Of a stretch of DNA of 42,307 nt, positions 8,901-17,500 are shown in pieces. This DNA is from UBA4416 sp046594225 (GTDB lineage: Bacteria > Bacteroidota > Bacteroidia > B-17B0 > Aurantibacillaceae). A program made the translations under genes and the position numbers. The stretch is taken from positions 1-42,307 of the forward strand of contig JBKJPW010000220.1 in assembly GCA_046594225.1 (NCBI GenBank). The letters run 5' to 3'. The stretch's first letter is position 1, and each line of letters starts with the position of its first letter. The notes under the pieces were generated by a model. The model was not told the DNA's origin, did not search any database, and worked only from the letters and a program-made list of their open reading frames with translations.

Positions 8901-10926
8901 CGTTATTTCTCAGCCACAAGCTTTAGTAATTGCTGCTTCAAGTCAAACAAATGTGTCGTGTTTTGGAGGTAGTAATGGACAGATTTCTACAACTATTCAA
9001 GGTGGTACAACTCCGGTATATATCTATTCTTGGACGCCAGTTGGGCCACCAAATGCATTGATTAATAATTTATCAGCGGGGGGTTATTCCTTAATTGTAA
9101 TGGATGGAAATAATTGTTCGGTGAGTGCAAACTTTACCATCATTGAACCATCTGTATTAACCTCAACTTATACATCACTTCCTGCAACCTGTGGGCAGCC
9201 TAACGGTTCGGCTACTGTAACTGTAGGAGGTGGAACTCCAATTTATAATATTACTTGGAATACCGGCCCAACTCAATCAGGACCAATTGCAACTAATATG
9301 TCTGGAGGAACTAATTGGATTGCAACTATAATCGACTCTAAAGGATGTTCGTTAACCCAAACAGTTGGTGTTGTTGCGCCGCCTTTACCAGTCATTACAG
9401 GTTCTGTAGTAAATCCTCCAACATGTTTTGGCCTTTCCAATGGAACAATAACAGTTAATTATGGTTCGGGCACTTCTCCATATACAGTTAATTGGTCTGC
9501 GCCAATTTCACAAACCGTTACTACCGCCTTGTTAACTCAAAGTGTGAGCGGTATTGCTGCAGGTGCATATAATGTAACTGTAAGCGATTTTTATGGATGC
9601 GCGACTACTCAACCGGTTAATGTTATTGCACCAAATCCTTTGGTAATAATCCCTAGTGCTAATGTGACAATTTGTTATGGACAAAATGCACAGATAAGTG
9701 CTACAGGAACTGGCGGTACTCCAGGCTATACTTATACTTGGACACCAAATACTATTACGGGTGGTGGACCAATTACGGTTAACCCTTCAACAACAACTTC
9801 TTATAACGTTTTTGTTACTGATGCAAATGGTTGTTCAACCCCTATAAAAGTAATTACTGTAGCAGTAACACCTCAATTGGCCGTGACGGGCTATTCGGTT
9901 ACACGATGTGAGGGCAAAACGGCAACGTTAGTGCCAACTATTACAGGTATTGGAAATGGTGGTCCTTATAACTTTGCATGGAGCAATGGAGTAACGGCAA
10001 CTGCTGCAACCACATCTAGTGTTTTAGTAACAGCTCAATTACCATCACCCAATCAATACACTGTTACTATTGATGATGGCTGTACTATTCCAAGTGCATC
10101 AGCGGTATTTACAGTTTTTGTTAATCCGTTGCCGGTAATTGATTTTGGTTCGCCAAATATTGGTTGTGCGCCTTTAACTACAACCTTAACCGCTGTTTCT
10201 GATGGTGCGAGTGATGTATTTAATTGGGTTGAATTTAGTTTAACTGGAAATCCAGTAGTAGTTACATTATCTGATACAGGGTTTCATCAGGTAACATTAA
10301 TCGTAACAAATCCGTTAACAGGATGCGTAGCCGAGAAACAAGAAAAAGATTACATATACGTATATCCTTCTCCAATTGCATCTTTTTATGCCGATCCACC
10401 TAAAGCATCTATACTAGATCCAAATATTAATTTTATTAATACATCACAAGGAGCTACTAGTTACTATTGGGATTTTGGAGATCCAGCAGCGCAAGGAACT
10501 TCAAACACTTCTTCAGTAATGAATCCAAGTCATGTATACGGTTACGTTGGAGAGTATGTGGTTAATTTAATGGCTATCTCAGACCGTGGTTGTAAGGACA
10601 TAGCTTCATTATTAGTTGAAATTACACCTGATTTTGCACTTTATGTTCCTAATACATTTACTCCTGATGGAAATGGCATAAATGATATGTTCCAACCAAT
10701 GGGTGTAGGAATTGATGAAGAAGATTATCGTATGGATATTTTTGATAGATGGGGGGAGAACATCTTTACAAGTAATAATTTCAGAAAGGGATGGGATGGA
10801 ACCGTAAAAGGCGGATCTAAAACGGCGCCTCAAGGAGTATATACATACAAAATGATGGTTAAGGATATTCAAGGTAATAAGCATCCTAAGATAGGACATG
10901 TAACAGTTATCAGGCAAAATCAATAA
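2965..10926 (+). CDS. Giant secreted SprB-repeat adhesin 1 with CHU_C/T9SS C-terminus
   Basis: 2653 aa. I start it at ATG 2965, which opens directly into a signal peptide (MKNKLYNFLLITTLFISG...FAQ). The frame is open 57 bases further up, but that part overlaps the small gene and would bury the signal. Residues ~26-190 form a PPC-like beta domain (NDNCAGAITLP, DVWYKFVATG). Residues ~190-365 are a Cys/Trp/Gly-rich domain I cannot name. About 24 SprB-type repeats of ~75 aa follow, with the pattern C-x-G-x-x-NG...GGTPxYxYxW...AGxYxVxVxDxxGC...QP. PKD-like domains lie at ~2390-2555. A gliding-motility-associated C-terminal domain fills ~2559-2653 (VPNTFTPDGNG, DRWGENIF, GWDG, GVYTYKM) and is the likely type B T9SS sorting signal. 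The family relates to SprB of Flavobacterium gliding. Whether this organism glides cannot be told here. A perfect hairpin terminator follows. Confidence 0.92.
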   Translation: MKNKLYNFLLITTLFISGNMFAQPANDNCAGAITLPIGAVPPCGTGTQASSLTTVAGNITTATPGNPYIYQPNCTGPSATQAFPANDVWYKFVATGYDANITVTSSFANPNISVYAGSCASLGGGVGGCATGAGGSATLLVQQMVIGTTYYIQVSGGTGQTGTFNLSINNTKSCSDCLVGASLTVNPLPVNGAYAPGTTVSFCYHINQYNHVNTNWLHGVQLTFGSGWNAASLTTSVPTSTSTGGSWSYYSAAVGTVNGVNWGPGWYWDTTDPGTSPINNFGDPAINANAGMWNFCMSITTPVACTPGANLSVSFNTSGDGESGSWSSSACSGDAPSVFNAIGACCPPTMSSLPLNCNGVPTGSATATPIGTQGPYTYNWSGPAAYTSSSTGVAGANTISPLAAGVYTVQIIDKNLCAITNTVLVTQPTVLAATLTPVNSTCASAGSITTAASGGTPAYTYTWSGPGAFSSNTQNPTGLTTAGVYTLTMSDSKGCTITRTTTIASTGTVTSTFTGAGTQCLNGNSFTFSNTGSSGAGITHAYTFSPAAGAPAASPTNTVGTYGPVSFTAPGSYTVTQTVVNGVCINTTTNVVTINPNPLATLTATNPTCGNNNGIVLINNTSCCAQTISSFASSLGSISGQTVTGLGAGTAVITLSNTVGCTFTVSATLTMTPGPTNIVVTPTNATCGNNNGSFTFGTPTGGTPIYSYAINGGAFSATSPTTGLAPGTYSVTIQDANGCVFTRTTSIVNLAGPTAIAGTPSPASCAGATGSYTVTGVTGGTAAYTYSLDGGAFSGATTYSGLTSGTHTITVRDLNGCVFTTTFNVGVIAGITSATVNASTASCGTANATATVSAIVGGVPTYSYSYDGGGFTASATTTGLAAGNHTVIIKDANTCTLSVLYTVVSLGSPTTSIASFSNVTCFGLSNGSCTVAVPTGGAGAPFTYTLTAPTQVFGPTAGTGAFTGLPAGSYNISVKDAAGCIATTTVTITQPTQVVITPTSVPVKCFGTATGTINVVGSGGTPTYSYNLNGGAYQVSSTFVNQSAGTYLMGIKDANGCTATQTVIVTQPPALAISVSTQSANCTAANGVGSSTVTGGTGFITYTWTPSGGAAATSNSVAAGNYTVTATDANGCIISSPLTIGVIPGGIASITGSTNITCNGLCNGSMTAGMTGGTGPFTYSWTPGVQTNAIATNLCPGTYSCTITDFYGCKSTAIGTITQPTVLTAIMNSNNVKCFGTSTGTVSAAGTGGAGGYTYLWPALGSTLATVPNVPMGPYTCTITDANNCSITASISVTQPTSITLTSSVTSANCGQANGSASITISGGTPVYTQTWSTTGSTTTVQSNVVANTYTVQVKDANNCLQTLAVTIPNIAGPSISVTSQTNVTCFGLCNGVATTSVSGGVTPYIYSWSNGQVTSSGTNLCAGLYTVSATDNAGCVTSTSVNITQPTALTVTISPINPKCFGASNGSALAAAIGGTPTYTYTWSNGFVGTNITGLSAGSYGLNVSDANGCVVTSSMTLTNPPAMAASLTYTNVTCFNVCNGIAIATVTNNVGPVSYVWTGGASPVSSQTLTSACAANYTVLATDQNSCTASSQVSITQPTQVTANISSTGSVTCFGGNNGFAVVTPGGGTGPFSYTWTPNGTIHAATASSLTAGSYVATVADGNGCIASATATIIEPAAFTTTLTTTNVKCNAACDGTGNVAFSGGVGVPTFSWMPGLQAGNSVNNLCAGAQSVIVTSNGSCVNVITFTLTEPAPLTAVTTATNSNCGQANGKMCTVVGGGTSPYSYLWCNGITTLCNNNVTAGACSFSVTDANGCVAISSGLVNDIAGPVVSITSQTNISCFGGTNGAATTTITGGVSPYTYSWSGSPPFNTQNVLTGFNVGIKNITVTDAAGCIGTASVQITEPTQLVSAIGTPTNVACFGQTNGAASMLVNGGVPNYTYIWTPSAQTSSLMVGVGANTYTCNVTDANGCTTSKSVVISQPQALVIAASSQTNVSCFGGSNGQISTTIQGGTTPVYIYSWTPVGPPNALINNLSAGGYSLIVMDGNNCSVSANFTIIEPSVLTSTYTSLPATCGQPNGSATVTVGGGTPIYNITWNTGPTQSGPIATNMSGGTNWIATIIDSKGCSLTQTVGVVAPPLPVITGSVVNPPTCFGLSNGTITVNYGSGTSPYTVNWSAPISQTVTTALLTQSVSGIAAGAYNVTVSDFYGCATTQPVNVIAPNPLVIIPSANVTICYGQNAQISATGTGGTPGYTYTWTPNTITGGGPITVNPSTTTSYNVFVTDANGCSTPIKVITVAVTPQLAVTGYSVTRCEGKTATLVPTITGIGNGGPYNFAWSNGVTATAATTSSVLVTAQLPSPNQYTVTIDDGCTIPSASAVFTVFVNPLPVIDFGSPNIGCAPLTTTLTAVSDGASDVFNWVEFSLTGNPVVVTLSDTGFHQVTLIVTNPLTGCVAEKQEKDYIYVYPSPIASFYADPPKASILDPNINFINTSQGATSYYWDFGDPAAQGTSNTSSVMNPSHVYGYVGEYVVNLMAISDRGCKDIASLLVEITPDFALYVPNTFTPDGNGINDMFQPMGVGIDEEDYRMDIFDRWGENIFTSNNFRKGWDGTVKGGSKTAPQGVYTYKMMVKDIQGNKHPKIGHVTVIRQNQ
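4021..10110 (+). repeat. SprB-type protein repeat array of adhesin 1
   Basis: This is a tandem array of about 24 diverged units of roughly 225-240 bases, each encoding ~75-80 aa. The first cysteine of each unit precedes an (N/T)G, and the second sits in a D-x-x-G-C motif about 50 residues on. One PKD-like segment interrupts near 4480-4770. From the unit starting at 4777 onward, each unit has a clear counterpart in the same order in adhesin 2. The DNA copies are diverged, so slipped-strand instability is probably modest. Confidence 0.85.
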
Positions 10927-10940
10927 TATTTATTTAATTT

Positions 10941-10977
10941 AAAAAGCCTCACTATAATTATTATAGTGAGGCTTTTT
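10941..10977 (+). terminator. Rho-independent terminator after adhesin 1
   Basis: The arms 10941-10956 and 10962-10977 pair perfectly over 16 bp (AAAAAGCCTCACTATA with its complement) around a 5-base ATTAT loop. The right arm ends in five T residues. It starts 15 bases after the adhesin stop codon. The A-run on the left makes it potentially bidirectional, but no minus-strand gene ends here. Confidence 0.9.
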
Positions 10978-11086
10978 CATATCAATAAAGCAGCCTTTAC
11001 GATTATTAAAAATACATTCATATTCTAAAAATTGTAGATTTTTTGTTTTTTGAACGAGTGAAAGTGCCTATTCAGTTATTGAATAA

Positions 11087-11118
11087 TTGTACAATTTTTA
11101 ACAATTAAATTACATTTA
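11087..11118 (+). promoter_or_regulatory. Candidate promoter for the second small-protein/adhesin cassette
   Basis: TTG at 11087-11089 and TACATTTA at 11111-11118 are separated by 21 bases. The second element matches TAnnTTTG at all but the last base. It ends 25 bases before the ATG at 11144. Together with the terminator at 10941-10977, this suggests the second cassette is transcribed independently of the first. Confidence 0.45.
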
Positions 11119-11143
11119 TGACATACTAAACACTGAAATTTAC

Positions 11144-11554
11144 ATGAAAAATCTTTTTTATTCATTTTTAACATTTTTGCTAATTGTTTTTGCAAATATT
11201 AGCAATTTAAATGCCCAACAAGTAAACTCAAAAATTCAAGAAGTTTACGGCAACCAGACCCAGGCATTAGTAATTAATGATGCTGAACGCTCAGCATTTT
11301 TAACTAATTTAATTGAAAATAGAATAAAAGTTATTGAATCTCCTTTGGTAGAAGGAAGTGATAAATACACTAAATTATCTACTGTCGCATTATTTAATAA
11401 GTATAATAGTTCTTTAACAAGAGACGTTACATGCGATCCAAATACATTTAATGCTCTGAAGTATGATTTGAAATTTTCCTCAAAGAACACGGAAATTTAC
11501 CGTATCGATAATACTGATTATTTAATTATTATTCAACCACAAATTACAAAATAA
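11144..11554 (+). CDS. Small secreted protein paired with giant adhesin 2
   Basis: 136 aa. The signal peptide covers residues 1-25 (FLTFLLIVFANISNLNAQ), and the mature part is about 111 residues with no domain I recognise. It contains one cysteine (DVTCDPN), so no internal disulfide is likely. The C-terminal stretch NTFNALKYDLKF...YRIDNTDYLIII looks like a beta hairpin. It ends only 9 bases before the ATG of adhesin 2, which strongly suggests translational coupling or at least cotranscription. It is the positional and weak sequence counterpart of the 2544-2939 gene. The function is unknown; association with the neighbouring adhesin is an inference from the repeated gene pairing. Confidence 0.8.
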   Translation: MKNLFYSFLTFLLIVFANISNLNAQQVNSKIQEVYGNQTQALVINDAERSAFLTNLIENRIKVIESPLVEGSDKYTKLSTVALFNKYNSSLTRDVTCDPNTFNALKYDLKFSSKNTEIYRIDNTDYLIIIQPQITK

Positions 11555-11563
11555 GCCACTAGC

Positions 11564-14500
11564 ATGAAACACATATTTACAATAATTCTTTTTATTTTTG
11601 GGCTATCTGCTGTAGCTCAAAACTATAACATGAGCAACACTTCCGTTACAACATGCGGAGGAACATTTTATGATTCTGGCGGAAATGCTGGGGTTTATTT
11701 AGCTAATGAAACATATACTAAAACATTTTGCCCGTCCAATCCTGGCGATAAATTGAATTTTAATTTTACCACTTTTGCTACAGAAGGAAGTGGTTTAGAA
11801 TTGTTGACAATTTATAATGGTCCAAATACAGGCTCTCCTACTTTAGGTTCTTACACCGGTAACGTTGGGCCAGGTATTGTTCAAGCAACAGCAACAAATA
11901 CATCTGGTTGTATAACGTTTGTTTGGAAGTCTGATGGATCTATACAATATGCAGGCTGGGTTGCGGCCATCACCTGCGTAACACCCTGTCAAGTAATAAA
12001 TTCAGTTTTTAACAGTTCTACTCCTGCTCCTGGCGCAGGTAGTATAATAAGGGTTTGCCAAGGTCAATCGGTTACCTTTAATGGAAGTGCTACGTTTTCT
12101 GGAAGCGGGGCAGGCGCTACCTATAGTTGGAATTTTGATAACGGACAAACAGGTGCTGGAGCTTCAGCTTCTACTACTTACACAGCTCCGGGAGTATATA
12201 TCGTAAATTTAACTACTACTGTTGGAGGTTGCACCAATCAAAATAAAATAAATCAGGTTGTGCACGTGTCTACAACTCCTTCTTTTACGGCAACCACTAC
12301 TAGCACAACATCAATATGTTTAGGACAAAGTGCTACTTTAATTGGTTCAGTTACACCAACTCCATTTGTAGCAAACTGTACTCCACCGGTAGCTGGCACA
12401 ACATTTTTACCAGATGGTTCTGGAGTATCTTATAACTCATGTATTACGGTAGATTGTTATACGTCAGGTCAAACTGTGACATCTGCCGCTGATATTAATA
12501 ATATTTGTGCGTCGCTCGAACACTCCTATTTGGGAGATTTACAAATTGAAATTGTGTGTCCAAACGGAACAATTGTCGCTTTAAAAACTTATGCTCAGGG
12601 CGGAGGTGGAACTTATTTAGGTGCCCCATTAGATGATCCCGCAGTAGGGCCAGGCGTTGGTTCAAATTATTGCTTTACCATGGCTAGCGCAACTCAATTA
12701 GTTAATGGGCCTACTGTTGTTTCAGGTACACCAGCAAGCGCCTCGATTCAGTCAGGTAATTATGCCCCTCAATCAAGTTTTGCAGGCTTAGTAGGCTGCC
12801 CTTTAAATGGCAATTGGTGTATTAAAGTAACAGATAATTTAGGAGCAGATAATGGTTATATTTTTAACTGGGACATAAATTTTAATGCAGCTGTTCCTGC
12901 TTCTCAATCATTTACGCCTACTATCGTTTCTCAAACTTGGACAGGTCCGGCAGCTCTAACACAAAGTGGTAACAACGCAGTTGTTACACCAACATCTACT
13001 GGAACAAAATGTTACACCTTAACAGCAGTAGATAATTTTGGTTGCTCATATACTACACAAAGATGTATTACAGTTAATCCTGGCCCATATGCTGGTGTAA
13101 GTAATACATTAGCTGTTTGTAGTTCTGCTGCAAGCACAAATTTATTTGGTTTATTAGGTACTGGAGTTTCAACAACAGGTACTTGGTCGGGCCCAGCACC
13201 AGCGTTAACAGGTGGAAATTTAGGAACTTTTAATCCATCTTTATATGTAGCGGGTACTTACAATTATTCATACACTGTACCGGCTTCAGGTGGTTGTCCT
13301 CCCGCTGTGTCTGTTGTAACAGTAACAATCAGGCCAAATCCAGCCGCCACCTTAAGTTTTACCAATCCCACATGTGGCAACTCTAATGGAATAATTGTCA
13401 TTAATAATACGTCCAGTGGAGGACAAACGATATCTAGTTTTGCGAGTAGTTTAGGTTCAATTTCAGGGCAAACGGTTACAGGGTTGGGTGCTGGGACACC
13501 AGTGATAACATTAACAAATAATTTTGGTTGTACGTTTACCGTATCGGCAACATTAACCATGACGCCTGGCCCAACTGCAATAACAACTACATTCACAAAT
13601 GCAACTTGCGGATTAAATAATGGTAGTTTCACTTTTGGGACACCAACAGGCGGAACATCGCCATATACATATGCTATTAACGGGGGCGCATTTTCTGCAA
13701 CTTCACCAACAACCGGATTAGCTCCAGGAACATATTCTGTTACAGTAAGAGATGTTAATGGTTGTTTGTTTACCAAAACGGTTACAATTGTAAATATCCC
13801 TGGACCAACGGCCATTGCAGGAACAACAACCCAAGCCAGTTGTAATACAAATAATGGAACCTATAACGTAACAGGAGTAACAGGCGGCACAGCAGCTTAT
13901 ACATATAGTTTAGATGGCGGAGCATTCTCCGGAACAACAACCTATAGCGGATTAGCGGCTGGTTCTCACACAGTAACTGTAAGAGATGTTAACGGATGTA
14001 CATTCAGTACAACCTTTATTATTGGTACAGCAAATGGTCCATCAAGTTTTACTGTAACAACTACTAATGCAAGTTGCGGTACAGCCAACGGAACATCAAC
14101 AGTTACAGGAGTAACAGGCGGAACGCCAGCATACCAATACTCGTTTGATGGCGGAGCATTTGGTGCAGGAACAACAACATCAGGCTTAGCAGGCGGAACG
14201 CATACAGTAATTGTGCGTGATGTCAATTCATGTACAATCACAGCTACTTATAATGTGGCTAATAACGCTGCGCCAACTGTAGCAGTAACAAGTACATTAA
14301 ACGTATTATGTAACGGTGCGGCTACAGGAAGCTTAACAGTAACTCCGGCAGGAGGTATTGCACCCTTTAGTTATACATTAACAGCGCCAACTCAAACTAG
14401 TACAACGGGTAACTTTACAGGATTAACAGCGGGAGCATATAACATTACAGTTAGAGATAATTCGGGATGTACAGCAACTGTATCAGCAACAATTACACAA

Positions 14501-17500
14501 CCAACAGCAGTAACAGGAACAGTATCAATGACACCTGTAAATTGCTTTGGCAACTCAACAGGTATAGTAACTGCTGGCGGAGCTGGCGGAGTTGCACCTT
14601 ACACTTATTTATGGCCAGCTTTAGGCTCTAGTACGTCATCAACAACTGGCGGAGCAGCAGCAGGTACTTATACAGTAACCATCAGGGATGCAAATAACTG
14701 TCCGATAACAAGAACGATAACGGTAACACAACCAACAGCATTAACACTAACGTCTACATTAACACCCGCCACTTGTGGTAATGCTAATGGATCAGGAACA
14801 GTAACCATAGCAGGAGGAACGCCAGGATATACATATAACTGGAGTAACGGAGGCACTACAGCAGTATTAAGTGGAGCATCAGCAGGAACTTATACAATCA
14901 CAGCACAAGATTTAAATGGTTGTATTATTACAAATACAGTATCCGTAAACAATATCGCAGGTCCAACAGCCATAACAGGAACAACAACTTTAGCGGGTTG
15001 CGGGTTATTAAATGGAACTCATAATGTAACTGGAGTAACAGGCGGAACAGCCGCTTACACATATAGTGTAGATGGAGTTGGAACACCAAGTTTAACAACA
15101 GGTCTAGCAGCTGGAACTCATACAATTTTAGTAAGAGATGCTAATGGATGTACATTTAGCACAACGTTTAATATTAACACGGCTAATGGTCCAACAAGCG
15201 CAACCGTTGTTACAACTAATGCAAGTTGTGGAAGCGCAAACGGTACAGCCACAATCACAGGAGTAACAGGCGGAGTAGCACCGTATCAATATTCATTTGA
15301 TGGTGGAGCTTTTGGAGCAGGAACAACAACTTCTGGTTTAGCATCAGGAACGCATTCAGTTATAATTAGAGATGTTAACTCATGTACATTAGCTATTACC
15401 TACACTGAGTTTAATAATAGTGGACCAACAGCATCAGTAACAAGTTCATTAAATGTATTATGCAACGGCGCTTCAACAGGAAGTGTTACTGTAACACCTT
15501 CTGGAGGAACAGCGCCATTTACATACACATTAACAGCTCCCACATTAACAAATACAACAGGTAACTTTACTGGTCTGCCAGCAGGAACTTATAACATGAC
15601 TGTTAGAGATTTCTCAGGTTGTACTGCTACTGCTTCTGTAACCCTAACTCAACCAACAGCATTAACTTTAACTACAACATCTTTACCAGCTAGTTGTTTC
15701 GGTTCTTCAACAGGAACAGTTTCCGCATCGGGTTCGGGAGGCGTTAGCCCATATACATATTTATGGCCAGCTTTAGGCTCTAACACCAATGCAACAGTAA
15801 CTAACGCAGCGGCAGGAACATACTCAGTAACTCAAACAGACGCTAACGGTTGTTTTATTACCCAAGGAGTAAGTGTAACACAGCCAACTTCATTAACATT
15901 AACATCAACCTTAACGCCAGCAACATGTGGTAATGCAAATGGTTCAGGAACTGTAACAGTAGCAGGTGGAACACCAGCATATACATACAGTTGGAGTAAT
16001 AGTGGAATTACGCCAATATTAAGTGGAGCCTCAGCAGGCGTTTATACATTGAATGTAACAGACTTTAAAGGATGTGTTTTAACAAGAACAGTAAATATTG
16101 CAAATATACCTGGCCCAACAGCTATTACAGGTACAACAACATTAGCTGGTTGCGGATTATTAAACGGAACATATAATGTTACAGGAGTAACAGGAGGAAC
16201 AGCAGCCTATACATATAGTGTAGATGGCGTTGGGACAGGAAGTTTAACTGCTGGTTTAGGAGCAGGAACTCATACTGTTTTAGTAAGCGATGCTAATCTA
16301 TGTACATTTAATACAACATTTGTGATAGGTACAACAGCTGGCCCAACAACAGCTACAGTAATAACAAGTAACGCAAGTTGCGGAAGTGCCAACGGAACAG
16401 CAACCGTTACAGGAGTAACAGGTGGAGCGGCCGCTTATCAATATTCATTTGACGGTGGAGCTTTTGTTGTTGGAACTACTACAACAGGCTTATTAGCAGG
16501 AACTCATACCTTAACTATACAGGATGCCAACTCGTGTACACTAACAACTACATATAATGTATTGAACAATGGTATGCCAGCGTCGAGCATTATAAGTACA
16601 ACTAATACAAGTTGTTTTGGAGGATCTAACGGAGGTTTTACAGCATCTGGTTCAGGTGGAAGTGGCGGACCCTATACCTACACTTTAACAAGTCCATTCC
16701 AATCAACAACAGGAACATTTACAGGCTTAGCGGCAGGAACGTATACTTTTATTACAAAAGATGTGGCAGGCTGTACAGTAAACAATACAGTAACTATCAC
16801 ACAGCCAACACAGGTAAGCTTAAGCTTAACTTCAGTTCCGGCATTATGTTTTGGAGCAGCAACAGGTACAATTAATATGACAGGGGCGGGTGGAACACCA
16901 GCCTACTCTTATAGTTTAAATGGAGGCTCTCCACAAACAGCATCTTCATATACAGCGGTAAGTGCAGGAAGTTATATTGTTACAATAAAAGATGCCAACA
17001 ACTGTTCAACTACACAAACAGTGCAAGTAACAGAACCGCCAGCTTTAGCAATTCAGATAGCAACACAAAATGCGAACTGTACAGCAGCTAACGGAGTAGT
17101 TACAACAACTGTTTCAGGAGGAACGCCAATTTATACTTATACTTGGTCAGCAGGCGGAGCAGGCTCATCATTAAATGGAGTTATTGCAGGATCATATACA
17201 GTAACAGCAACAGACGCTAACGGCTGTGTAATTACAAGCCCAGCAGCAGTAGGATTAACACCAGGAGGCACCGCATCGATTACAACAATTTCAAATATTA
17301 CTTGTAATGGAGCTAATGATGGAGCTTTAACAGTTAGTCCAATAGGAGGTTCATCACCATTTACGTATTCATGGACACCAGGTGTACAAACAAATGCAAC
17401 AGCAACAAGTTTAAGCCCAGGAACCTATACAGCAACTATTACAGATTTCTTTGGATGTAAATCTACAGCGGTTGCAACAATAACGCAACCAACCATATTA

